Shown here one piece after another: positions 17,663-28,562 of a stretch of 64,000 nt of DNA. The translations under genes and the position numbers were made by a program. Under the pieces are notes generated by a model, which searched no databases, had not been told where the DNA came from, and worked only from the letters and a program-made list of their open reading frames with translations. Numbering within the stretch: position 1 is the stretch's first letter; each line of letters starts with the position of its first letter. The DNA is from Wenzhouxiangella sp. XN79A (GTDB lineage Bacteria > Pseudomonadota > Gammaproteobacteria > Xanthomonadales > Wenzhouxiangellaceae): contig NZ_JAAWWS010000131.1 of NCBI RefSeq assembly GCF_012272825.1, positions 1 to 64,000 of the forward strand, in the 5' to 3' direction.

Positions 17663-18583
17663 TCAGACGAAGCGAGCGAAGAGCGCGCGAACGTAGCCAT
17701 CCAGCGCGTGTTCGCCACGCGCTGCCGGCAGCACCCGGTCACCGGCCGCAAGCTCGGCCTCGACCAGCCTGCGCAGCGCCTGCTCGCCGACCCGGTGGAC
17801 CGAACCGGCCTTGTCGCGGTCCAGGCCGATGTCCTTGCCCGAGCCCTCGGCGTGACGCCGGACGTCGAGCAGGTCGTCGGCGGCCTGAAAGGCCTGGCCC
17901 AGGTGGCCGGCATAGCGCTGCAGCGCGTCGAGCTCGTCGTCGGCCAGGCCGAGGATGCCGCCGGCGCCGGCGGTGGCCAGCTCGAACAGCACGCCGGTCT
18001 TCTGGTGGTTGATCTCCGCGATCGCGCTGCCGTCCAGTGCGCCGGCGCGCTCGATCAGGTCGCGGCACTGCCCGGACACCAGCCCGGCGGTGCCGACCGC
18101 GACCGACAGCCGGTCGACCAGCCAGCAGCGTTGCGACGGATCCAGCGCCGAGTCGCGAGCGATCACGCCGAACGCCTGGTTGAGCAGCGCGATCGCGGCC
18201 AGCGTGGTGGTCGCATCGCCGAACTTGCGGTGGCAGGCCGGCTGCCCGCGCCGGGTCGACGCATCGTCCATGCACGGAAGGTCGTCGAGCATCAACGATG
18301 CACAGTGGACCATCTCCAGCGCGCAGCCGAAATCGAGCATCCGGTTCGGATCGGCGCCGAAATGCAGCGCGGTGCGAATCGCCAGCAGCGGACGGACCCG
18401 CTTGCCGGGGGCCAGCAGGCTGTAGCGCATGGCTTCGGCCAGTTCGCGACAGGTCGGGTTGCCGTCCAGGGCCTGGACCGGCATCAGCGCCTGCAGGCGC
18501 TCGTCGATCGCCTGTCGCCAGGAGGCATCGATGGACTCGGCGCCCTCGCCCCGGGCCATCGCGTCTTCAGTGGTGGCAGCCAT
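17663..18583 (-). CDS. crtE: Polyprenyl (geranylgeranyl) diphosphate synthase
   Basis: A 306-residue trans-prenyltransferase. The first Asp-rich motif is DDLPCMDD, preceded by a CALEMVHCASLM helix; the second is DDLLD; the KRVRP substrate-binding stretch and GKDIGLDRDKA near the C-terminus are present. In this carotenoid cluster it most likely makes geranylgeranyl diphosphate for CrtB. An IspA-type farnesyl diphosphate synthase cannot be excluded by sequence alone. ATG 18583 is preferred over the GTG at 18592 because GGGG lies 8 nt upstream of it. It is divergent from crtY across ~207 bp. Confidence 0.88.
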   Translation of the reverse strand: MAATTEDAMARGEGAESIDASWRQAIDERLQALMPVQALDGNPTCRELAEAMRYSLLAPGKRVRPLLAIRTALHFGADPNRMLDFGCALEMVHCASLMLDDLPCMDDASTRRGQPACHRKFGDATTTLAAIALLNQAFGVIARDSALDPSQRCWLVDRLSVAVGTAGLVSGQCRDLIERAGALDGSAIAEINHQKTGVLFELATAGAGGILGLADDELDALQRYAGHLGQAFQAADDLLDVRRHAEGSGKDIGLDRDKAGSVHRVGEQALRRLVEAELAAGDRVLPAARGEHALDGYVRALFARFV

Positions 18584-18790
18584 CCAATGCACCCCGTCGT
18601 TGATCTTCAGAACGTCCGGCCAAGCGACGACCGGCCTGCTGCAGGGCGGGCCTCACCGGCCGCCGCGCCGTCGTTGCCGACGGACATGATGCCGCAGAAT
18701 CGCGCGGGCCGCATGGCCGAACGGCGCAACCGCGACGCGCGCCGCGCCGGCGTGACCCCGCGCTGCCGCGGTTTCGGACAGAATAGCGTC
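18584..18790. promoter_or_regulatory. Shared crtE/crtY divergent promoter region
   Basis: 207 bp between the two divergent carotenoid transcripts must drive both. It is GC-rich with no clear sigma70 pair and no perfect operator palindrome. GAATAG lies only 4 nt before the crtY ATG, where no Shine-Dalgarno sequence is visible, so crtY initiation may be weak or leaderless. Confidence 0.4.
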
Positions 18791-19989
18791 ATGAACTCCC
18801 GAACTCCGGACCTGCTGCTGGTCGGCGGCGGCCTCGCCAACAGCCTGATCGCCTGGCGGCTGACCCAGCGTCGACCGGACGTGCGGGTGACGATCCTCGA
18901 GGCCGGCGAGCGCCTGGGCGGCAACCACACCTGGTCGTTCCACGAGGACGACCTGAGCGCGCAGCAGCGCGCCTGGATGGCGCCGTTCCTGGTCCACCGC
19001 TGGCCGGGCCAGCACATCCGTTTTCCGAACTGCCGGCGCGATTTCTCCGAGCCATACCTGAGCATCACGTCCGATCGCCTGCATGACGTCATGGTAGCCG
19101 CCGGCCGGTTCGAATTGAAGTCCGGCGTGCGTGCCGTCGAACTGGCCGCCGACGCGGTGACGACCGACAGCGGTGAACGACTGGCCGCAGGCGCCGTACT
19201 CGACGGCCGCGGTCCCGGGCCCTCCGACGGCCTGGTGCTGGGCTTCCAGAAATTCGTCGGCCGCGAAGTCCGGCTGGCCGAGCCGCACGGACTCACGGTG
19301 CCGACCATCATGGACGCCACCGTCGACCAGCACGACGGCTACCGCTTCGTCTACCTGCTGCCGTTCACCGACGACACCGTGCTGATCGAGGACACCCGCT
19401 ATTCCGACGGCGGCGCGCTGGACCCGGCCGAACTGCACGCCGCGATCGACCGCTACGCCACCGCCCGCGGCTGGACGGTGATCGACACCCTGCGCGGCGA
19501 AGACGGCGTGCTGCCGATCCTCATGGCCTGTGACCTCGAGCGATTCTGGCCGGCCGACGACCCGGTCGCCCGCTCGGGCCTGCGCGCCGGCCTGTTCCAG
19601 CCGACCACCGGCTATTCGCTGCCGCAGGCCGTGGCGCTGGCCGACGCGATCGCCGATCACTGGCCGATGAACGGAGTGCAGCTGGCTCGCTTCACCCGCG
19701 AATTCACCCGCGAATTCTGGCAGCGCACCCGCTTCTACCGCCTGCTCAACCGAATGCTGTTCCGGGTCGGCCGCCCCGAGCACCGCTACCGCGTGCTGGA
19801 AACCTTCTACAGCCTGTCCGAACCGCTCATCACGAACTTTTACGCGACAAAGCTGACACTTCGCCAGAAGCTGCGTATTCTGGTCGGCAAGCCGTTGCCC
19901 ATTCTCGACGCCTTGCCGATGGTGCGCGAACGCCGTTTCCTGGAACGGGAAGCGCAGAAGGGATCCGATCAAAGGAGCACGACCCCCCG

Positions 19990-19993
<4 letters not shown>
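18791..19993 (+). CDS. crtY: Lycopene beta-cyclase
   Basis: A 400-residue FAD/NAD-fold flavoprotein that cyclises both ends of lycopene to beta-carotene. The dinucleotide loop is LLLVGGGLANSLIAWRL near the N-terminus, followed by LGGNHTWSFHEDDL, the FQKFVGREV segment and LFQPTTGYSLPQAV, all family hallmarks of CrtY-type cyclases. The ATG at 18791 matches the usual start. It overlaps crtI by ATGA at 19990, so crtY, crtI and crtB are co-translated. The membrane association is peripheral. Confidence 0.95.
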
Positions 19994-21507
<1,514 letters not shown>

Positions 21508-21517
21508 GGCGTCGCCG

Positions 21518-22465
21518 ATGGCCCTTCGCCCGTCCGACGACGCGCTGGGCCGCGAGGCCGCCGAGACCATTGCGGAAGGCTCGAAGAGCTTCGCCACCGC
21601 CTCGAAACTGTTCCGCCCGGCCATGCGCCGCGACGTGCTGCTGCTGTATGCCTGGTGCCGGCACTGCGACGACGTCACCGACGGCCAGGACCTGGGCCGC
21701 AACCAGAGCGGCACCGCCTCGCCGCAGACCATCGACCGCCTCAAGCAGGACTCGCTGGCCGCGTGCCGGGGCCGGCCGAACGACGAACTGCCCTACCGCG
21801 CGCTGGCCGAAGTCGCCCGACGCCACGAGCTGCCCGAAGACATCGTGCTCGACCACATCGCCGGCTTCGAGCAGGACGTGGCCGGCTGGCAGCCGCAGTC
21901 CACCGAGGACCTGCTCGAGTACTGCTACTTCGTCGCCGGCGCCGTCGGCATCCTGATGGCACGGATCATGGGCGTGCGCGACATCGAGACACTGAAGCGC
22001 GCCAGCGACCTGGGCCTGGCCTTCCAGCTGACCAACATCGCCCGCGACATCGTCGAAGACGCCCGCGCCGGCCGCTGCTACCTGCCGCGCGACTGGCGCC
22101 AGCTCGCGCAGCTCGACATCCCCGACCTGCCCGACCCGGACCGCGCCCGCGACGTCCACCCGCTGGCCGCCCAGCTGGTCGAACTGGCCGAACCCTACTA
22201 CGCCTCGGCCCGCATCGGCGAGCGCGCCCTGCCCGGCCGCGCCGCCTGGGCGATCGCCACCGCCCGCAGCGTCTACCGGGACATCGGCCTGCAGGTCCGG
22301 CGCAAGGGCCCCGACGGCCTGGCCGAGCGGGCGTACACCTCGAAGGGACGAAAGATCTGGCGGGTCGTGACCGGCGGCAGCCAGACCGTCGGCGGGCGAC
22401 TCCTGAAGAACGGACGCGCGCCGGTCCGTGACGGCCTGTGGACGCCAAGGGCGCTGGCCGGGTAA
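21518..22465 (+). CDS. crtB: Phytoene synthase
   Basis: A 315-residue squalene/phytoene synthase that condenses two geranylgeranyl diphosphates to phytoene. Both Asp motifs are present: CDDVTD near 45 in YAWCRHCDDVTDGQ, and ARDIVEDARAGRCYLP. SKSFATASKLF near the N-terminus and LGLAFQLTNIARD are typical. It is the last gene of crtY-crtI-crtB. With crtE and crtZ on the other strand the set suffices for zeaxanthin from farnesyl diphosphate. Confidence 0.96.
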   Translation: MALRPSDDALGREAAETIAEGSKSFATASKLFRPAMRRDVLLLYAWCRHCDDVTDGQDLGRNQSGTASPQTIDRLKQDSLAACRGRPNDELPYRALAEVARRHELPEDIVLDHIAGFEQDVAGWQPQSTEDLLEYCYFVAGAVGILMARIMGVRDIETLKRASDLGLAFQLTNIARDIVEDARAGRCYLPRDWRQLAQLDIPDLPDPDRARDVHPLAAQLVELAEPYYASARIGERALPGRAAWAIATARSVYRDIGLQVRRKGPDGLAERAYTSKGRKIWRVVTGGSQTVGGRLLKNGRAPVRDGLWTPRALAG

Positions 22466-22601
22466 CGGCCGATTCCGATGAAACGCAGGGAGCGCGGGCA
22501 CGGAGTTGCCCGCCGAACACGCCACGGAGTAGACTGCGCAGGCAGGTTCGGGGGACCTGGGCGCCGATGACTGAACAACATTAAATAAAAGGGGAACATC
22601 C

Positions 22602-25049
22602 ATGATCTTTTCCAACGGCGCCGTTACGCGCCGCGACACCGCCTGGCCGAGCGTTTTCGTCATCGTCTTCACTGCCCTGGCGCTGTCCGTGCCGGCGGCC
22701 TTCGCTCAATCCTACCTGCCGAGCGGCGTGCAGCAGAACGTGCCGGTAAGCACGGTAACCAATGGCGGTTGGACGGAATGTTATCGCGACCTCTACGGGA
22801 ATAGTGGCACCCCTGTTTCGACCATTCTCGATCAGTGCGATCAAGAGCGGTTGATGCTCGCTTGTCGCCAGACCGGTAGCAGCACACTGCGAGTGCTGGC
22901 ACAGGCTCCCCGGGCAGACGTTACCTTCGATACCGGCAGCGGCAATACGACGCAACCGGCAAACGGAGTCGAATGGTATTTCAGTGATAGCTACTCCTGG
23001 GGGTTCGCACCGGGCGGACAGTCTGTCTCCCGAAATTCGTGTGATACGACGAGCACGGGCAATGATGATCGACTGTGCTGGCATACCTTCGGCGGCTCGA
23101 CCAATGGCGGTTGGCGATGTGGGTCGAGCACGGGCCTGAACAGCAGCACTACGTTCGAAAAGATCGTGTACGGCTCGAGCGGCGTCGCGCAGGCCGACCT
23201 GTCCGTCACCAAGACCGGCAGCGCCTCGGCGATCGCCGGCACGCAGGTCCTCTACGACATCACCGTGATTAATAGCGGCCCGGCCGACGCGACCGATGTG
23301 GTCGTCGCAGATCCGACGCCGCCGGGATACACCTTCGTTTCTGCCAACGGCCCCTGCGCCGGTGGTTTCCCGTGTGCCTTCGGAATGCTCCCCGCCACGG
23401 CCAGCGCTTCGGTCCAGGTGACCTACGCGATCGACCCGGCCGTTACCGGACCCGTGACCAACACGGCCACCGTCTCCAGCTCGACCGCCGACCCGGCGCC
23501 AGCCAACAACACGAGCTCGGTGACCACCAACGTGGTGGCCGAAGCCGACGTGGCCATCACCAAGACCGGCCCGATGACCGCGATCGCGGGCGCCAACGTG
23601 ACCTACGAGTTCACGCTCGTCAACAACGGCCCGTCCGATGCGATCGGCGTCACCGTCAGCGACACGCCGTCGGCCGGCCTGACCTTCGTCTCGGCCACCG
23701 GGCCTTGCACCGGCGGATTCCCGTGCGCGCTGGGGACCGTCCCGGCCGGCGCAGCGCCGATCGCGTTCCAGGCGACCTTCGCGATCGCATCGTCGGTCAC
23801 CGGCGACGTCACGAACACGGCCGAAGCGACTTCGGCCACGGCCGATCCGAACCCGGGCAACAACATCGCCGCCGCGATCACCGGCGTGGTCGCCGAGGCC
23901 GACCTGGCGGTCACCAAGACCGGCCCGGCCACGGCCATCGCCGGCACGCAGGTGACCTACGACATCACCGTGACCAACAACGGTCCGTCCGACGCTACGG
24001 CAGTCTCGGTCGCCGATCCGACGCCGGCCGGTTACAGCTTCGTCTCGGCCACCGCGCCATGCGGCGGCGGTTTCCCTTGTGCATTGGGCGCGATCGCGGC
24101 CAGTGGCAGCACGGCCTTCAGCGTGACCTTTGCGATCGACCCGTCGATCGGCGGCAGCTCGGTCAGCAATACCGCAACAGTGTCCTCAGCAACGACCGAC
24201 CCGAACGCCGCTAACGATGCATCGACGGCAACGACGACGATCACCGCCGAAGCCGACCTGGCCGTGACCCAGGCCGGTCCGGCCTCGGCCGTCGCCGGCA
24301 CCGCGGTCACCTATACGCTGACCGTCACCAACAACGGCCCGTCCGATGCCGCGACCGTGACGCTGGACGACCCGACGCCGGCCGGCTTCGCGTTCGACTC
24401 GGCCACTGCGCCGTGCGCCGGCGGGTTCCCCTGTGCCCTCGGCACGATGCCGCCGAGCGACCTGGTCAGCGTCGATGTGACCTTCGACATCGCTGCCGCC
24501 ACCGTCGGTGAGGTGATCAACACGGCCACCGCGTCGTCGCCGACCACCGACCCGAACGGCGCGAACGACAGCGCCAGCGTCACGACCACCGTGGGGGCCG
24601 ACGCCGACCTGTCGATCGTCAAGACCGTCGATACGGATGTGGTTCAGCAGGGCGAGACGGTCGTCTACACGCTGACGGTCAGCAACGCCGGACCGTCGGA
24701 TGCGACCAACGTGGTCGTCACCGACAACCTGCCTGACCAGCAGATGCTGGTGGCCACCAGCGGCTGTTTCGAGGATCCGGTCGGTGCGCCGACCTGCTCG
24801 ATCGGCACGGTGCCGGCGGGCGCGACGGTGGCGGTCACACTGACCGCGGTGGTCGAGCGCGCCACCGGCATCCAGACCAACCTCGCAACGGTGGATTCCG
24901 ATGTCACCGACCCGGTCGGCGCCAACAACGAGGGCTCGGTGCGCATCGCCGCCTCCTTCGCGATCCCGACGCTCGCGACCGGGGGCCTGATCGCGATGGC
25001 CCTGGTGCTGATGCTGCTCGGCGGCGCGCAGCTACGCCGCACGCTCTGA
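22602..25049 (+). CDS. DUF11-repeat surface protein with IPTL-CTERM sorting tail
   Basis: An 815-residue exported protein. The signal peptide (~1-36) ends in VPAAFAQS. A unique, cysteine-containing N-terminal module spans ~37-195 and is AT-richer than the rest. Five DUF11 repeats of ~118 residues follow, each opening like ADLSVTKTGSASAIAGTQV and containing NNGPSDA and a GPCAGGFPCALG loop with two cysteines. The tail FAIPTLATGGLIAMALVLML plus GGAQLRR is a textbook IPTL-CTERM signal, predicted to be processed by an exosortase H system that is not in the window. AAAGGGGAA precedes the ATG. The likely role is a surface or exported matrix protein. Confidence 0.88.
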   Translation: MIFSNGAVTRRDTAWPSVFVIVFTALALSVPAAFAQSYLPSGVQQNVPVSTVTNGGWTECYRDLYGNSGTPVSTILDQCDQERLMLACRQTGSSTLRVLAQAPRADVTFDTGSGNTTQPANGVEWYFSDSYSWGFAPGGQSVSRNSCDTTSTGNDDRLCWHTFGGSTNGGWRCGSSTGLNSSTTFEKIVYGSSGVAQADLSVTKTGSASAIAGTQVLYDITVINSGPADATDVVVADPTPPGYTFVSANGPCAGGFPCAFGMLPATASASVQVTYAIDPAVTGPVTNTATVSSSTADPAPANNTSSVTTNVVAEADVAITKTGPMTAIAGANVTYEFTLVNNGPSDAIGVTVSDTPSAGLTFVSATGPCTGGFPCALGTVPAGAAPIAFQATFAIASSVTGDVTNTAEATSATADPNPGNNIAAAITGVVAEADLAVTKTGPATAIAGTQVTYDITVTNNGPSDATAVSVADPTPAGYSFVSATAPCGGGFPCALGAIAASGSTAFSVTFAIDPSIGGSSVSNTATVSSATTDPNAANDASTATTTITAEADLAVTQAGPASAVAGTAVTYTLTVTNNGPSDAATVTLDDPTPAGFAFDSATAPCAGGFPCALGTMPPSDLVSVDVTFDIAAATVGEVINTATASSPTTDPNGANDSASVTTTVGADADLSIVKTVDTDVVQQGETVVYTLTVSNAGPSDATNVVVTDNLPDQQMLVATSGCFEDPVGAPTCSIGTVPAGATVAVTLTAVVERATGIQTNLATVDSDVTDPVGANNEGSVRIAASFAIPTLATGGLIAMALVLMLLGGAQLRRTL

Positions 25050-25097
25050 GTCACGACGCCGGCCCGGATGATCCGGGCCGGTTCAGCGTGAACGAAG

Positions 25098-25121
25098 CGG
25101 GCGCCCCCGGGGCGCCCGTTT
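25098..25121 (+). terminator. Probable intrinsic terminator after the DUF11 gene
   Basis: The 8-bp stem CGGGCGCC/GGCGCCCG (25098-25105 with 25111-25118) has a 5-nt CG-rich loop and is followed by only three Ts. A second hairpin (GGCCCGGATGATCCGGGCC) stands just upstream. The short T-run makes it a weak terminator by sequence. Confidence 0.5.
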
Positions 25122-25181
25122 CCATTTGCCGACGCGTTGATTCAGAGCTACCGTGACCGTCTCTGACCGCCGGAGCACGAG

Positions 25182-25640
25182 ATGAACACGACCGAAGCCC
25201 GCTGTCCCTGCGGCAATGCTCGATTGGCGATCCACGCCCCGCCCCGCTTCCGGATGCTGTGCCACTGCACGATCTGCCAGCGCTTCAACCAGGCGCCCTT
25301 CGCCGATGTGCTGGTCTACCGCGCGGCCGACGTGCAGCTGCCCGAACCGGGCACGGTCGAGTTCTCGACCTGGAAACCGCCGCCGAACGTCCAGCGCGGG
25401 ACGTGCCCCGAATGCGGTGCGGCCGCCGTCGAGACCTTCCACGCCTCGCTGCTGCCGAAGCTGACGATGGTGCCGCGGTCCATGCTGCCCGCCGACGCCG
25501 ACCTTCCGGAGCCGACGGCGCACTTCTTCTACGAGACGCGCGTGGCCGACGCGGACGATGCCCTGCCCCGCCACGAAGGCTTCCTGTCCAGTCAGTGGGC
25601 CTTCCTGAAGTACTACCTGCGGTCGCGGCGCAACCGCTGA
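25182..25640 (+). CDS. GFA/CENP-V family zinc-binding protein
   Basis: A 152-residue protein of the glutathione-dependent formaldehyde-activating (GFA) fold. The zinc-binding cysteines are visible as RCPCGNARL, MLCHCTICQRF and GTCPECGAA. Some relatives bind glutathione-formaldehyde adducts, but most are uncharacterised and no formaldehyde dehydrogenase is nearby. GGAG precedes the ATG. It is followed by the nuclease gene after 81 bp. Confidence 0.85.
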   Translation: MNTTEARCPCGNARLAIHAPPRFRMLCHCTICQRFNQAPFADVLVYRAADVQLPEPGTVEFSTWKPPPNVQRGTCPECGAAAVETFHASLLPKLTMVPRSMLPADADLPEPTAHFFYETRVADADDALPRHEGFLSSQWAFLKYYLRSRRNR

Positions 25641-25721
25641 AGCCTTCGAGACGACATGCGGCACCCCCGCGGCCTTGCTACGATGCAGCTCGAATCGGAC
25701 CCCTCCTGGAAGACCCCTCGA

Positions 25722-27659
25722 ATGAATGCGCTTCGCCTCTGCCTGCCGCTAGTGCTTCTGGCGCTTGCCGGCTGCGCCGCCCACCCGCCGACCGTTTCGG
25801 ACCGCTGCGATGCCGACCGGCCGATCACGCCGATCCACCAGGTCCAGGGCAGCGGCACGGTCAGCCCACTTCTCCGAGCCACCGTGCAGGTCGAAGGCAT
25901 CGTGGTTGGCGATTTCCAGCATCGTTCAGGCGAGGTTGCCGGCGCGCACGGTGATCTCCACGGCTTCGCGGTGCAGGAGCAAGCCAACGACACCGACGCC
26001 GACCCGGCCACCAGCGAAGGCATCTTCGTCATGGACGGCACCGCGAGTCCGATCGACCTTGCGCCCGGCGACCGCGTCTGCGTCACCGGCCGGGTCGCCG
26101 AGGTGGACGGCGAGACGCGCATCGACGCCACCGCGAACGGCGGCCGCATCGCGGTCCTCGAACGCGGCCTGCCGCTGCCCACGGCGCGAACCGTCGCCCT
26201 GCCGGCGTCCGGCGTGATCGTGAACGAGGACGGCTTCCCGATCGGCGACCTCGAGCGCTTCGAAGGCGAACGGGTCCGGATCGACGGCCCCCTGACCGTC
26301 ACCGACCTGTTCGACCTGGACCGCTACGGCCAGTTCACCGTGTCGTCCGGCGGGCGACTGGTCTCGTTCACCCAGACGAACGCGCCCGATCCGGCCGGCT
26401 TCGCCGCGGCCCGCGACAGCGATGCCCGTCGAAGCCTGATCGTGGATGACGGCAGCGACGGAGCATGGCCCGATCCGGTCCCTTATCCGCCGCCTCGCCT
26501 CGCGCTGGACAACCTCGTCCGGGCCGGCGACACGGTCGACAACCTGGAAGGCGTGCTGAGCTACCGTCGCGCAGAAGCCGGCAGCGGCGCACTTGACTAC
26601 CGCCTGATGCCGACCGCGGAACCGCGCTTCCGGGCCGACAACCCGCGCCCCGTACCGCCCGAGGTCGACGGCGAAGTGACCGTCGCGGCCTTCAACGTCG
26701 AGTTCTTCTACAACGGCGACGGCGGCGACCCGGCCAGCTTCCCGATCCGCGACGGCCGCGTGACCCATTCCGAATACCTGCGCCAGCGCGCCAAACTGGT
26801 CACCGCGCTGGCCGAACTGGACGCCGACATCGTCGGCCTGAACGAGCTGGAAAACGACTACCCCGACGGCGCCCGCAGCGCGGTCGCCGACCTGGTCGAC
26901 GGGCTGAACGATGCACTGGGCGAAGGCACCTACGCCTGGCTCGATCCGGGGATCGCCTTCGGCACCTCGCCGCTGGTCAACGGCCTGATCTACAAGCCCG
27001 CCGCCGTTACCCCGGTCGGCCCGCTGGTCTGGCTGCAATCCGACGCCTTCGCCAACCCGGGCGGCGCCTATCCGTACCCGCTTCACCGCGCGGCCCTGAC
27101 CCAGACCTTCGACACCGCCGCCGGCGCCTTCACCGTCAGCGTCAACCACCTGAAGTCCAAGGGCTGCCGCCCGGATCCGATCGGCCTGGACAACGACCCG
27201 CGCGACGGCGCGTCCTGCTTCAACCATGCCCGCACCGTCGGCGCGCTGGCCCTGCTCGAGTGGTTCGCCACCGACCCGACCGATACGGCCGAGCACCTCG
27301 GCGCCTTCGACCCGGATTTCCTGATCATCGGCGACCTGAACGCCCACCCCGCCGAAGACCCGCTGGCCGCGCTGAAGGCCGGGCCGGACGCCGTCCCCGG
27401 CAACGCCGACGACTGGGTCGACCTGCTCGCCCCCGACGACTACAGCTATGTCTTCCGCGGCCGCGCCGGCCGCCTCGACCACGCCGTCGCCAGCCCGACG
27501 CTGGCGGCCCAGGTCAGCGGCGCCGGCGTCTGGCACATCAACGCCGACGAATCCGACGCCTTCGAGTTCACGGAAGACCACCCGGCCCCGGCCGCGCTGT
27601 ATGACGTCGACCCGTATCGGTCGAGCGACCATGATGCGGTGGTCGTGGGGCTCGAATGA
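25722..27659 (+). CDS. ExeM/NucH-type extracellular endonuclease, predicted lipoprotein
   Basis: A 645-residue exported nuclease. The signal ends in a lipobox LALAGC with lipidated C18. The N-terminal half (~40-320) contains an OB-fold-like LTD/YhcR region (VQVEGIVVGDFQHRSGE). The C-terminal half is an endonuclease/exonuclease/phosphatase domain: VAAFNVEFFYN, DADIVGLNELEND, SVNHLKSKG, IIGDLNAHPAEDP and SSDHDAVVVG, with the metal and catalytic residues in place. This matches the ExeM/NucH extracellular DNase family, used for DNA scavenging or biofilm DNA. Start 25722 is chosen over the upstream in-frame ATG for its lipoprotein signal and the GGAAGA 8 nt before it. Confidence 0.87.
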   Translation: MNALRLCLPLVLLALAGCAAHPPTVSDRCDADRPITPIHQVQGSGTVSPLLRATVQVEGIVVGDFQHRSGEVAGAHGDLHGFAVQEQANDTDADPATSEGIFVMDGTASPIDLAPGDRVCVTGRVAEVDGETRIDATANGGRIAVLERGLPLPTARTVALPASGVIVNEDGFPIGDLERFEGERVRIDGPLTVTDLFDLDRYGQFTVSSGGRLVSFTQTNAPDPAGFAAARDSDARRSLIVDDGSDGAWPDPVPYPPPRLALDNLVRAGDTVDNLEGVLSYRRAEAGSGALDYRLMPTAEPRFRADNPRPVPPEVDGEVTVAAFNVEFFYNGDGGDPASFPIRDGRVTHSEYLRQRAKLVTALAELDADIVGLNELENDYPDGARSAVADLVDGLNDALGEGTYAWLDPGIAFGTSPLVNGLIYKPAAVTPVGPLVWLQSDAFANPGGAYPYPLHRAALTQTFDTAAGAFTVSVNHLKSKGCRPDPIGLDNDPRDGASCFNHARTVGALALLEWFATDPTDTAEHLGAFDPDFLIIGDLNAHPAEDPLAALKAGPDAVPGNADDWVDLLAPDDYSYVFRGRAGRLDHAVASPTLAAQVSGAGVWHINADESDAFEFTEDHPAPAALYDVDPYRSSDHDAVVVGLE

Positions 27660-27794
27660 GTCGGCTTCGGGCCGTCGATGGCCCCGCCGGGCGGTGCCGG
27701 CGGGCACGATGCGCCGCGGGGCGGGCACCCCAGCCTGTACGATATCGGCTGACACGGATCGGCGCCCGGCTGCGGCGCGAAGAGAAGTCACGCC

Positions 27795-28031
27795 ATGAGC
27801 AGTTCCGACACCCCGGCCGGCGAAGGCCGCGACGACCGCCTGGCCCAGCTGGAATCCAAGCTGACCTTCCTGGAGCACACCGTCGACGTGCTGTCCGGCG
27901 AGCTCGAAGCCCAGCAGGGCCACACCCGCCGGCTGCAGAAAACGCTGGAGGGTCTGCGGGAGCAGCTCGGCAGCCTGCAGCGCGACACCGGCATCAGCGA
28001 CCAGCCGGACGAGCCACCGCCCCACTACTGA
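27795..28031 (+). CDS. slyX: SlyX family protein
   Basis: A 78-residue, highly charged, mostly helical coiled-coil protein. RLAQLESKLTFLEHTVDVLS and the proline-rich end PDEPPPHY are the classic SlyX pattern. Its role is unknown; in enterobacteria slyX is linked to the phage phiX174 slyD locus by name only. GAAGAGAAG precedes the ATG. It is followed after 25 bp by a 38-codon membrane peptide gene. Confidence 0.88.
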   Translation: MSSSDTPAGEGRDDRLAQLESKLTFLEHTVDVLSGELEAQQGHTRRLQKTLEGLREQLGSLQRDTGISDQPDEPPPHY

Positions 28032-28056
28032 CCCGGATTTCCCCTGGAAGCCCTCG

Positions 28057-28173
28057 ATGTCAGTGAGTTTCGGCACCCTGATCGGCCAGCTGCTGGTCGC
28101 CGCGCTGGTCGTCTACGTGCTCTTCGCCGTCCTCCGGTGGATCGGTCGGTGGATCGGTCAGCGGAACCGCTGA
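28057..28173 (+). CDS. Small single-span membrane protein
   Basis: A 38-codon open frame with ATG 28057 and TGA at 28171. GGAAG lies 6 nt upstream. The peptide starts MSVSFGTLIGQLLVAALVVY, continues VLFAVLRW and ends with a basic IGRWIGQRNR, so it is one membrane helix with a positive inner end. It lies 25 bp after slyX and is probably co-transcribed. I know no family for it. The Shine-Dalgarno sequence and the helix support it, but it is too short for coding statistics. Confidence 0.45.
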   Translation: MSVSFGTLIGQLLVAALVVYVLFAVLRWIGRWIGQRNR

Positions 28174-28562
28174 TCCGGAGCTCGACGAGCGAAGAGCGGA
28201 CGAAACGGCTCGGCCCCGGGTCCCGGGCCCATTGGAACCAGCGATGCCGGAACCGGAATCCCGCCGCGCTGGTCCGAAGCTTCGGAAAACGCCGATTTTC
28301 AACAACTTCCGGCCAAGGATTCACGTAACCTTCGCAAAAAAACTCCGTTGTTTTTTCCGCGGACGCCCCGATTTCGTGTATAAAGCACGGCTGAATTTGC
28401 AGTTCCGACGGCGCCACCTCGCGGTGAGCGTCGTTTTCGCGCATTTCACGGTTCAAGCAAGGCGCATTTTCACGCCCCGTCGCCAGCGTCAAGGCGGGTT
28501 CGGGCGACCTTGCCACGCACCGAGGCCAAACCAACGAACGCATCCTTTGGACGGACAGAATC
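28174..28562. promoter_or_regulatory. Promoter and long leader of the EF-G gene
   Basis: 389 bp. An AT-rich patch around 28330-28385 contains TATAAA at 28379-28384, a good -10 hexamer without a clear -35. If it is used, the message carries a leader of ~170 nt before the EF-G ATG. An A7C/GT6 stem straddles 28336-28356. No known riboswitch or small gene was recognised. Confidence 0.4.

Noticed and set aside
16820-18790. The long plus-strand extension upstream of crtY
   Set aside because: It is antisense to the ABC ATPase and crtE; CrtY homology begins at 18791.
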